From Conidiobolus incongruus B7586 (Eukaryota > Entomophthoromycota > Entomophthoromycetes > Entomophthorales > Conidiobolaceae), in NCBI GenBank assembly GCA_000697335.1, contig JNEM01008739.1, positions 1 to 24,365 on the forward strand: DNA of 24,365 nt, read 5' to 3'. Below, piece by piece: positions 1-10,509 of the stretch. The notes beneath the pieces are model-generated. The model ran no database searches. It was given only the letters and a program-made list of their open reading frames with translations, and had not been told where the DNA came from. How positions within the stretch are numbered: position 1 is the stretch's first letter; the number at the start of each line of letters is the position of its first letter. The position numbers and the translations under genes were made by a program.

Positions 1-2113
1 CATATCAAATATATTCAATAAATAACAACCAAGAAGATTATAATTAATTTAATAAATTAAATAATATATCTAAAAAAAATATTTAAAAATTAACTATTTT
101 TATTTATAAAATATATAATTCTAAAGTTAAAAGAAAATATTTTTTTGGGTATTAAAAGCTTATTATAATTATGGCAAAAATTTATTTATAATAAAAGACA
201 TTATTTATTTTATATTGTGTATTATATTTTTAAATATTATATATTAAAAATTAATTTGATTTTGAATTTTAAATTTGACCTTTATTTAATCTATATACTA
301 ATAATAATATATAAGACCTTTGGAAAAAAATTTAATAATATTATATAATTGAAATTCAGAATAAATTATAATTTGAAAGATAAATTATAAAAACCTAAGT
401 AAAAAGGTTAACCAAATACTAATGTCCTAGAATTCTTTTATTTTTAAACCAAAAAGTTATTTATTTAAAATTATAAAGTTTTGGTTTTAACCCTTGTTTA
501 ATAGATTAAATTAAAAATTTATAATTAGTATGCTTTTTGTTTTACCATTATATATACTTAATATTCAAATCTTGGATCAATTATCATTGTGAATAATTTT
601 ATATGGAAATTGAAAATTAAAAATAATATTTTAATTATGTTATTTTAATAATAAACTATAGTGATTATATGATAATGCATTTTATTTATTAATGATGTTT
701 TTAATAATATTATTTATTATTTTCATAAAGATTTTATATAGATTCAATTTAATAAAATCATTGTTTTAAACATCAATTTTAAAAATTGATAATTTAATTG
801 TTATATTTAATTATATCAAATATTATTTGATATTAGCATCTAACTTATGAATATATTTTTGGTCTGTTTTGTCTGAGTCATTCAAGCAATACTTTTTCAA
901 TAATGAAAAAATTGTTAGATAGTCAAAGTTGGCTTTAATATGGATAAATTCCAAAATGCTAAATTATATCAATTAATCGCTATTATTTTATATTTGCTCC
1001 TAACTAAAACTATAATAATTTAACTAATCGTTGTAAAAGATAAATTTTGGACATATTAGGAAATAATGCTTTATTTCACAGTGTAAAAATAAAGTGTAAA
1101 TTATAAAATTAAAAATTATTGTAAATTATATTCTACCAAAACTAGAAATACAAAATATAAATTTGGAGCAATATTTAACACGATTGAAAGTAATAGATTC
1201 CATTATAAAACATGAAATTAATACTATAAACCCCTTTCAATTGCAATTTTTATTAATCAACTTTAAAAAATTTCCGATAATTTAATGGTTTTATGAAAAT
1301 AAACATGGTTCAGCTAATTATTTTAGTTGTTATAGTATTCAAAATATGAATATTTTGATGGATATATATTTCTAAGTCTCAAAGCTCAGAATATAATAAA
1401 TTAATATAAAAAGTTATTTAATAATATTGAATAAAATTTATAGTTATTCTAATCTCCTTTAAAAAGCAACAAAGAATATAGTGCATCCAAACAACAACAA
1501 ATATGATGTATACTGACACTAGTAATAATTAATAATAGAATAGTTAAAAATGTTTGAGTTCTGAATGAAATAGCGCCATAATCTAATTTCTTATGATCAT
1601 AATTAAAATTTGAAGTGATATTCTGAATTGTTATAATTGGTAATATTTTATTTAACCTAACAAGCATTTTAACTTGGATAAATTATAAATTGGTAAAATA
1701 AATCAAAGTTTATGCATCAAAAATAGTGTAGATTTATATATATATAAATGCAAAGATCAGCAAGCATCAATTAAAAATAATAAAATATAAATATTTATGA
1801 AGGTTAGGATATGTCAAATAGTAGTTGGATTTCAAACTTTATTAATTTTTACTCCAAGTACTTGGGATGAATTCTGAAATTGACAGATCATCAAATTGAA
1901 ATTGTTTCAAAATTTCAATTGACTAATACAACTAAAATCAATTTATTATCAAGTATAAAATGAGCCCAGTTCTCTAAAATTGTTAATTTTCCTTCATATT
2001 ATTAACTATATTAATTATAATAAGTTTTAAATATCATTTACATTCTATTATTCATCTTATTTTTAATTGGGATATTGGCTATTCAATATCATTATCATTT
2101 TAACTCCAATAAT
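1..2113. other. AT-rich intergenic DNA, no gene recognised
   Basis: About 2.1 kb made almost entirely of A and T, with stop codons dense in all frames. The only open stretch over 70 codons (1449-1667, minus strand) has a composition expected of AT-rich noise and resembles no family I know. The last few hundred bases should hold the promoter and 5' UTR of the NoxR gene; a run of alternating T/A near 1736-1748 could serve as a TATA-like site, but such runs are common here. No tRNA, tandem array or transposon was recognised. Confidence 0.7.
1894..1920. repeat. 10-bp perfect inverted repeat upstream of noxR
   Basis: The arms AATTGAAATT (1894-1903) and AATTTCAATT (1911-1920) are exact reverse complements around a 7-nt loop, about 195-220 bp before the NoxR start codon. 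It could be a dimeric protein-binding site or a small transcript hairpin. In DNA this AT-rich such repeats also arise by chance, so no function is claimed. Confidence 0.5.
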
Positions 2114-3820
2114 ATGGCATTGAAAGTAAATTTAACTTTAATACTAGTAGGATTATTTTAATCATATTTATATTTAGGTTGAAATTGAACAATGGCATTT
2201 AGCTGTCAGTGCTTACGATGATAAAGATTACACCACTGCTTTAGAAATATTTCAAGTAATCAACTACCATACTATATTATAAATGAATGTATTAATGCTA
2301 AATTTTTAGACTATGCCAAGCAATGCAAAGATATTATTTAATTTAGGTGTATTACACTCAAAACTTGGAAATCACAAAGAATCAGTAATTAATATAACAT
2401 TATGCTTTATGTAATTAATATACTGATATATAAATTGATTTAGTTTGAGTGCATTGAAGGATGTTTAGCTTTGGATAAATTTTTAGCAGTCGCGCATTTT
2501 CAAAAAGCCGTTGAAAATTTTCATTTGGAAAATTATGATCAAGCTCAACAAGGATTTAAACAGACTTTTGGTGTAAGCATTACATTGTTGTAATATATTT
2601 TTTGTTACTAATAGTCATAATGAATATTTAGTATATGAGAGGAAATCAAATGATTGACTATTCTCAGCTCGGATTAAATCATAAGATGTATTTGATCGAA
2701 ATTCGATTTAATAGAGCTTTGGCTTTGAAAAAGAAAGGAGATACTGCAACCTCCAATATTGAACTCGAACAAGTTAAAAAACTACTAAAGGATTATCCAA
2801 ATGAGCAAGTAAGCGAAGGTTTAGAAGACTTTGAAGTAATTTTATTGCAATACTTGGATTCATAATATTAAATATGTGATTTAGAATGCCAAATTAATTG
2901 AACTGCCCTTTGGTGCAATATTCCGTCCCATCGAGAGCAAAGTCAAAAATTCTAAAAAAGTTGATTATTTAGGAAAAGCAAAGGTAGTCTCAGCAGCTGG
3001 AGACCAGAACACTTCAACCGGGTTTCAAGGCGCTGAAAAGAAGAAGGCAATTGAAGAAAGTACCAAATCAGCGGACATTTCAACACCTAATCCTGTTGAA
3101 GCCAAAAGGGCAAATACGATACCTAATTCAGCTTCAACTTACGATATTGTTAAAGGAGAAAATCGTAATAGTATGTCTGCATTAGACTCTAAGATGTCTA
3201 ATTCTTATATAAATGGTGATAGCGATTTCTCAATTGACAAGAAAAATGGTGGGAAGAGAGCGGAGACCATTGCAGAGTCGAAGCCAGGAAACAGATATGG
3301 AATCATTGTATCAAAACCTACCAGTAACTATCCAATCCCTCCACGCCCAATTGGTACAGTACCCTATCTCCCACCACTAGGAGATTCAAATGCTGTAATG
3401 CCTCCTATACCATCTCAAGATATGAAACCCAAGAACAAAGGCACCCCAAACAACTCATCAAAGTTAAGGAATGAGATAGACAATGGTATGCCAAGACCAG
3501 ATACATCAATGTCCAAAGCCAGACCGGCACCAGTTATTCCTCCTGGCAGAATGAAAGTCAAGTGTCATTTCGACCAAACATTTGTCCTTGCAATGTCATC
3601 CAATTCCGCTTATCCAAAGATATTGAACCGAATAAGACAAAAATTCAACAATCCAAACTTAATGCTAAAGTATCGAGATGAGGATAATGACTGGGTTTCA
3701 ATTGTAGATCAGAGTGATATGGATATTGCTAGAGGCTTTTTTGGAGGAGATTCGGTTAGATCAAACAAGCTGGAGGTTTGGTGTTATGATCCAACAATCG
3801 CGATTAATAACAAATCCTAA
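2114..3820 (+). CDS. noxR: NoxR, p67phox-like NADPH oxidase regulator
   Basis: Predicted 477-residue cytosolic activator of the fungal NADPH oxidases. In studied fungi NoxR binds GTP-Rac through N-terminal TPRs and Cdc24/Bem1 through a PB1 domain. Exons read by eye: 2114-2125, 2178-2255, 2310-2384, 2444-2572, 2632-2835, 2885-3820, all with GT-AG introns and continuous frame. The start MALKVEIEQW matches the usual NoxR beginning, so a 12-nt first coding exon is accepted. TPR helices cover about residues 5-165 and include LAVAHFQKAVENF and MRGNQMIDYSQLGLNHKMY, near-identical to the p67phox pattern. The activation segment follows at about 177-205 (GAIFRP, then DYLGKAKVVSAAGDQ). Residues 210-385 are a Ser/Pro-rich linker with PxxP stretches (YPIPPRP, PAPVIPPG). 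A PB1 domain fills about 389-470, with a basic MKVK strand and an acidic YRDEDNDW...DQSDMD OPCA motif. There is no SH3 domain, as in other fungal NoxR and unlike animal p67phox. The annotation is firm; the exact splice sites are inferred. Confidence 0.93.
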
Positions 3821-3871
3821 CCATATCTATACTTTAATAGGCTCACATACAAATAATAGATTTATAACCAT

Positions 3872-3877
3872 AATAAA
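3872..3877 (+). terminator. Poly(A) signal candidate of noxR
   Basis: AATAAA lies 52 bp after the noxR stop codon, in the 300-bp gap between two genes that converge tail to tail. Motif match only; the hexamer is frequent in such AT-rich DNA. Confidence 0.4.
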
Positions 3878-4094
3878 GTTGTATTTGTAATTATCACACA
3901 TGAAATTTAGTTGATCTGAGATTCGTATTTAATTTCAAACGATTTAATTATCATTTTCAATTAAACAACTCCAAAAAAGTTCAATAATCAATCTGTTTAG
4001 TTGATAATGCTATCACCCAAAATCATCATTTTAAAATTATTTAACAATATCGAATATGCTTTTTAATTATATACTTTAAAACAAAGACTATTCT

Positions 4095-4100
4095 TTTATT
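4095..4100 (-). terminator. Poly(A) signal candidate of SEC21
   Basis: On the minus strand AATAAA occurs about 20 bp after the SEC21 stop codon. It is well placed for 3' end formation, but as a short motif in AT-rich DNA it is only suggestive. Confidence 0.4.
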
Positions 4101-4120
4101 AAATCGAAAGACTAATATGC

Positions 4121-7100
4121 TTATACTACTGCAGACATAACGAGTTGAGTAATTTCAGGGTCTGAAGTGCGAACTCCCAATTCCATTGTAACTCCATCAG
4201 ATGAAACAGCCATTCTAACTCTAGCGGCAATAGGGATTTCATTATTGAATTTACCGGTCATAGTAAGATGGTGAGAAGTTTGACCAGGCTTAACGGCCTG
4301 ACCATCAACAGCTTGGAGACCCAAAATTTCTAAAAGCATATCAACAGTTTCTTCTAATGTTTCTACGGCGCTAAGTGAGAATGTCTCAACTTGCTGGTTG
4401 TCTTCACCGAGTTCTTCCCATACCTTCTTAAAGCCGCCTTCGTTAGCGGAGGCAAGGAATGCAGGGACGATGTAATCGGCCAATTGGAGCTTAAGAGATT
4501 CAACACCATACTCATCATCAAAACCTTCTTCTTCAATTTCTTCGGTGGAAGGATCATACTCTTTAGTGATAAAGTTGAGAGTATTTTGGAATGTAGCGCC
4601 TACTAATCCTTGCTTAGAGACAATAACATAAGTTGCCTTGGGTTGGTCAAAGTATAAAGGCTCGGAGGGAACTACAGCGATCATTTGAATGAGATCTGGG
4701 TTAGTTTCGCCAGTAGTGAGATCATAAATAGAATCAGGTTCGGGGATCATGTTCATAACGAGATTTTCAAGTACAACTTCATTAACTGTATTTGTAACAA
4801 TGAATTCAAAGATAGCATGATTGGCAAAAATGTGCTTATAGGCCTTGACAACGTATTCAACTTCAGATTCGGTAAGTTCAATAGGAGCAACAACTGGAGA
4901 GGTTTTAAGAAGAGGACCAAAACTGGAAGCCTCGGGATAAACTTCGAGTAATTTTTGATGATTTGATTGCAAGTTGTTTAACATTTGCATAGAAATAGGA
5001 GCCAATGAAGGGCTGGCAGTTTCCGATGTAACTTCCTTATTAGAACGAGTGGGTTTTTGAACAGGATCCAAAATAGGGGGAGCATGACGCAAGTTGGATT
5101 GGTAGGAGTCTTCATCGCCCTTAGGAATGACAGGAATGGGAGTGGGGTCAAATGGCTTTTCTTTAGCCTCTGGATTGCTACAATATTGGGCAAGAGATTG
5201 TTCCAAAGTAGCCAAGTGGAATACCATTTGTTGTTTGACATACTGTTCACCGGCATCTTGATTTTTAATGACCTTCAAAGCCCAAGCAGCACGGTCACGT
5301 ACTTCATCATCGGGATCTTCCAAGCATCGAGTGAGTAATACTTGGACGCTCTTTTTAACATTTTCATCGGCGACCATAACACCAAATCTGGAAAGTGCAC
5401 TAACTGCAGCAGCACGGACCACAGCAGTTTCCAAAACCACACGGTTATAAATAAAACGAATGTACAAAGTAGGAGCAGAAGCTTTAGGTCCTTCAGCACC
5501 AAGCAGGTGAAGGACTTTGACGGATAATTTGGAGAATTCACAATCCTCGATGAATTCACAAAGATAAGAGAGAGCGGCTTCTTTACATTCGGGAACATTT
5601 TGGACTAACTCAATAATAGCATTAACAACAGATTGCTTAAATTCAAAACCACCTTCGTCTCTGAGAACACCACTTAAGAATGATAATAAGACATTATGCT
5701 TATTGGGGAATTTAAGACCCAAACTCTTAATGGCTTCAACGACAATGATTCTGAATTCATCAGACATTTCACTCATCAAAGTTGATACCTGCTTAATTAA
5801 AGAATCAACAGTGGATTCAGTTCCAATCTTTAATAAAGCAGTGATGGCAAAGGTGGCAACAGAGCGATTGGAATCGGAGACAAGTTCATCCAAGTTAAGT
5901 TTCCAAGTTCCAAGAGCAGCGGCATGATCAACAGCAACGCGATTCAAAGTACGGATAGCAGCAAATCTAAGAGTAGCCTTTGAAGATGACAAAAATTGTT
6001 GGAGAGTGCGAATAGCAGGGTAGATCTGCTCTTGAGAAATATTAGGGATATTACAAATGGCCTTGGCAGCTTCATATGAAACCATATCACTGCGATTTCT
6101 CAACCAACTACAGAGTTTATCATATAAAGCAGAGTTAAATGTGTTTGATTCTTCCATGCTTTTGGCAGCAAGTCTGATAATCATACAATGAGCAAAAGGA
6201 TCACGAATAGATTCAGTATAACCACCGCCAGTTCCAGTGAATAATTGAACTAACTTGGCAGTAGCCATGCGATCGTTCTGTCTCAGACTAGCCATCATGC
6301 CTAAAGCATGGTATTGGATAATGGTAGATTGAATGATTGGATTGGCTTGGGAAGAGCGCATGAATGAAGGAACCATAGAAAATCCACCAGTTTTAGAAAT
6401 CATAGCTTCGTTTACTTCATTACCCCAACGTCTAATAATATCTTTACAGGTAGGGTATAAATGATAACTTGAAATAATAGCAGCTGAACCAATAGAAGAA
6501 TCAGATTTATCAACGATAGCTTGTTTTAAAAATCTTTCAATTCCTTGAAGCATAGAAGACTAAATAAAAAGAAATAAATAATGAAAAATAATTATAAATT
6601 GTATAAAATTACATCTGTGATAGTACATAAAGCTCTGATGGCATTGGGTCTGTATAAGGGCTCAGCATTAGGTTGCATATCCTTAGTTAAACTACTGGTG
6701 ATGATAATAACATCTTGAGCAATTTGAGAGAGTTCCTTAATAACGAGATAAACAATCTGTCTTAAAGAAGTCTAAATTTTTTGAAATTAATAAAAATATT
6801 ATGTGTAATTAGAAAAGAGAGTAAATAATTAAAGGTTTAAATAACAAGTCCTAATAGAAAAAAAAACTCACATCTTTGCTAAGGAATAATTTGGTGATAG
6901 CGAAAAAGAGTTCAGTAGCTTCATTGGTTGTAAATACTTCACCAGTATTGAGAAGGTACAAAATCTTAGAAAGGATAAAACGACATTGTTTGGGTCTGAT
7001 GGGACTTTCGTTAAACACTTTAGCTTCTTGAAGTACAGTAGTTTTATCAAGAGTTTGGAATAACTCTAACTCATCTATTGGAATAAATTTAATCATAAGT

Positions 7101-7172
7101 TGATAAGATGTAATAAATCTAGTTTATTTATTTCTTACCAATATCTTCATCTTTTTTGAAATTAAAACTCAT
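4121..7172 (-). CDS. SEC21: Coatomer subunit gamma (COPI coat)
   Basis: Gamma-COP, a core subunit of the COPI coat that buds vesicles from the Golgi for retrograde and intra-Golgi transport. It pairs with zeta-COP and contacts Arf1 and dilysine cargo. Exons, in transcription order: 7172-7139, 7074-6872, 6771-6613, 6559-4121, giving 944 residues (family usual 870-935). The start [18 protein letters not shown] joins into [15 protein letters not shown], the hallmark gamma-COP N terminus, fixing start and first intron. An adaptin-type helical solenoid spans about 12-595, with conserved blocks [45 protein letters not shown] and [13 protein letters not shown] Pro/Ser linker (about 600-690) leads to the gamma appendage (about 690-944), including [18 protein letters not shown]. 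The last exon alone encodes 86 percent of the protein. It faces noxR tail to tail. No frameshift or missing block was seen. Confidence 0.97.
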
Positions 7173-8331
7173 CTTTTAAAAATTCGAGTAATGATTGTTA
7201 GAATGTACTGATTAATAGATGATGAATAATATAGTTGAAAATATTATCAATTAATTTATATTATATAAGTAATAGTAATAGATTGTGTAAGTGTTTTTAG
7301 GTGCTTTGTTGTTTCTGATTAGTGAATAATCAATGAACAAATGAAATTAATGATGAAATCAAGTGAATTAAAATATTAATGGACACGTTGTTCAATTTCA
7401 AAGGATTAATTTTATATATCCCATAACAAATTAATGTCACATTTCAAATAATATGAATTATTCAATTATTTGTAGTAAATAAATACTCAAATGTTATATT
7501 TGATTAATATAATAATTCATTAATATAAATATATTAATTAAAATAACATATATGCTATATATAAATTTTTAATCCTAAAATAAGAATATAATAGTATTAT
7601 ATAAATAATTGCCTAAAAATTCATATAATATATCAGTAGAAAATAAATACAATATATTCAAACTTTGTCATATATTGAATAACTTTAAAGGTTATTAATT
7701 ACTTTAAATATTTAATTTTTCATAATTAATTTTTTTTATAATATTTAATTGATAAACATTAAAACGTATTAAATGAAATCAATTATTTTTTATAAATATG
7801 AAAATTCTAGTAATTAATTTTCATTACATCAAATTCAATATATATGAATAAAACTATATGACTCTTTGAAATATTGAAATCAGTAATCTGAAGTGTTTAA
7901 TTAATAGTAATATGTTTATATTCCTTTTTCGATGACATTGATAGTATTTAATAAATTTATCCATTTCATATATCGAATTACTCGGATTAAAATGAACAAT
8001 TTGAAAAATTTATTGAAGATTCCTTAAATGTTTTGGAAATGAACGTTGATCAAAGTTTTTATCAAGAGTATTTGAATGTTATAAATAATATCATCATTAA
8101 TATCATTACAGTTAAAATGAAATAATTATATTTAGTATCAAATTGTTTTATTATAATTAGAAAAATTAGTAATTAGATATATTGTATTAATTGAAAAAAA
8201 GGTAAATTAATATTATAAATGGAATTTTATTTAGTATGAATGAAAGTGAATTAATTACACTTCATCATTTCCTAAATTAAATGAAATTAAAAAAATAAAT
8301 GTAAAGAATAATTGAGTTATTATAAAGCTGA
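7173..8331. other. AT-rich spacer holding the SEC21 promoter
   Basis: About 1.16 kb between the SEC21 start and the 3' end of the coactosin-PH gene, both on the minus strand. It should hold the SEC21 promoter (right of 7173) and the 3' UTR of the next gene (left of 8332). No open frame of note, RNA gene or repeat was recognised. Confidence 0.6.
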
Positions 8332-9936
8332 TCATTCGTTAGAGCATTCGGTAATTCCGGCAATCGCGAGCTCCTTTTGTTTGGCATCGTCACTAAAGAA
8401 ATAATAGGACTCTTTGTTGTCTAAAGTGACACGGAAACTGTTGGGAATAAGTGTTTCCTCCCAGGCCTCAACTAGATCAATTTTGTGTTTTTCTAGATCG
8501 ATACAGGAGACGGGGAATTTGTCCTAAAGAGTAACTGATTAGATACAATACAAATAAAATATAAAATTTAATACATACTTGGGGATCTCTGTAAAAGTAA
8601 AGAGCACCTCCTCTTAATACAAACCATCTTCTCTTCCAGAACTATTGAAAATTACTGTTAATTCAAATGTTAAATGAAATGTAAAAATATCAATCACTTA
8701 CAAAGCATCCACCACCTTGTACAGTTATATAACCAGATAATTGAGTGGGATCACCATTAGATTCAGCTTTTTCATACTGAAGTTTGACAGATTCTCTCTT
8801 TTTGAAAGCATCTTGAATCTTCACTTTGGTTTCTTCACTTAAACTATCTACTGGCTTTTCATCATTAAATTTGTGCTTTTCATCGGCAATAGGGCTAGTA
8901 GCTTGCTCACTATGGTTAGCATTTCTGGAACTGGAACGGGAATCTTTGGGACTTTGTAAAATTTTGGTAGCGGTAGTGAAGTCGTTTGGACTAGTGACTT
9001 GGGATCCAGGTTGAACAGGTGAAGTTTCAACAGTAGGCTTGGCAACAGGTTCAGGTGTAGGCTGTTTGGGCTTAGGAGGTACAACTGGAGTGGGTGGAGT
9101 GTCAACTCTGGGTTTAGGAGTGGGTTCAGGAGTGGTTGGTTTAGGGACATCGGGAAGTGCAACAGTTGGTTGAGGTGGATTCTTGGGAGAGGTGAAACTC
9201 TCTTTTTTAGGAGTAGAAGGAGCTGAAGATTCGGGGGTATTCAAAGGCTTTGTGGGACTATCACCATTCTTTCCAGATATTAATTTATCAATCGCCTGTT
9301 GAGTAAGTTCAGTAGGTTTAGTAATATTTAAATGGACATCTTGTTGCTAAATATATTCAAAATAGTTAGAATTTTCATAATATAACACCGAAAATTATAT
9401 ATATACATCAAATAAGGCCCCAACAGATCTTCCATGAACGACAGCACGAGCTATTTAAAAAAACAATTCAAATCAGCTTTAAAACTTGAAAGAATTTAAA
9501 AAATATATATTAACCTCTGCGAACACCACTATAAATAGAAAAGATGAATATTTAATATGGCATAAAACCAAAATTTTATAATTAAAATATACCTAATATG
9601 TTCATCTACAAATGTGACATAAACTAAATGGTCATTTGAGCGCAATAAACCATAAAGAACAGGCTCTTTGATTTTTTCACGGAATTCTTCAATATCACCA
9701 GTTCCTTCTTCATATAAAGATAATTTATCACGGGTATCTTTATAGCCAATAATAAGCCTAAAAATAACAAAGATGGTAAATTAAAGAGTGTTGATTTAGC
9801 ATAATTAAGTAAAAATTTATTGAATAGATTATCCTGAATAATCATAAAAATGTTAAATAAATTACCAAGAAGTAGTTCCGTCTAAAATATTTTTATAAGC
9901 TTGAGCAATTGCTGGATCGCTTAAATCACACGCCAT
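8332..9936 (-). CDS. Coactosin-type ADF-H protein with C-terminal PH domain
   Basis: Predicted 397-residue actin-binding protein. Exons in transcription order: 9936-9866, 9757-9593, 9528-9515 (14 nt), 9450-9407, 9346-8702, 8641-8579, 8523-8332; all introns are GT-AG and the frame is continuous. Residues 1-120 are an ADF-homology domain of the coactosin class (MACDLSDPAIAQAY, TSWLIIGYKD, YVTFVDEHISGVRRARAVVH), which binds F-actin. Residues 125-225 are rich in Pro, Thr and Lys with PxxP motifs (TPVVPPKPKQPTPEP). A charged segment (about 262-295, EETKVKIQDAFKKRESVKLQYEKAES) precedes a PH domain from about 301 (LSGYITVQGGGCF, then FWKRRWFVLRGGALYFYRD) to about 393. PH domains bind phosphoinositides or proteins, suggesting recruitment to membranes. 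The final PH helix reads KELAIAGI, where most PH domains have a conserved Trp (Ala here). Coactosin is usually a stand-alone domain, and Abp1/drebrin-like proteins end in SH3, so this layout is unusual. The domain calls are firm; the role is inferred. Confidence 0.87.
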
Positions 9937-10324
9937 ATTAAGTGTTAAATATTATAATACTATTTATTCAATCAACAATTTGAATCGTGATTTTTATGAT
10001 TTTATTTATATTTAAATGGTTAATTTTAAATGATGGGATTTTTATCCAAGTCCCAATTATTTTTGATTATTCAATTGATCCTCAAAATATTTATTCAAGT
10101 AAAATAACCTTAATTATGGTATTCGCCATTAAAATAATATGCACTATATTACAATATTAAAAATAACTAAATTAAATGTACTTTACTAAAATATTGGATC
10201 AATAATCATAGTTGAAACCATATTTTAAAAAAATTTAAATTCTAAGCCTTTAAATAAAAGAAAATCAATTCAAACAACATTGAATAGAATTCAAGGATAT
10301 AAATTAAGTTTTTATTATTTAAGT
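9937..10324. other. Promoter of the coactosin-PH gene and 3' flank of the PDI-like gene
   Basis: About 390 bp of AT-rich DNA between two minus-strand genes. It must contain the coactosin-PH promoter and the downstream region of the PDI-like gene. No specific element was recognised. Confidence 0.5.
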
Positions 10325-10459
10325 TTAACCTTTGTCTTTTTTAATGTGAGAATAGCCAACCTTTGACTTATCTTTGGTATAGAAGATAAATCTGATTAAA
10401 ATTAAAATTATCACAATAATAAATATAGAATATACATGATAAAAAATAAATGATAAATC
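10325..10459 (-). other. Candidate alternative 3' exons of the PDI-like gene
   Basis: Two exon-like blocks lie past the PDI-like stop. One is 24 nt (10459-10436), with a TACTAAT-like branch site just before its TAG acceptor and a GTATATT donor. The other is 67 nt (10391-10325) after a CAG acceptor, ending in TAA. The intron between them would be 44 nt, typical of this gene. Splicing exon 10 (ending at 10641) to either block keeps phase 2. Joined through both, the tail would read RIYHLFFIIFIFY, then TKDKSKVGYSHIKKDKG, that is a short hydrophobic stretch with a basic end. Splicing straight to 10391 gives RFIFYTKDKSK and the same end. Because AT-rich DNA often encodes hydrophobic residues by chance, this is a candidate only. 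Confidence 0.35.
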
Positions 10460-10509
10460 CTAATTTGTCAATTAGTAAAATGTCAACTGAGGTTTATGAT
10501 ACAACAAAA

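Noticed and set aside
1449-1667. 72-codon open frame on the minus strand
   Set aside because: Composition is that of translated AT-rich noise, with no family resemblance and no sensible promoter or splice context.
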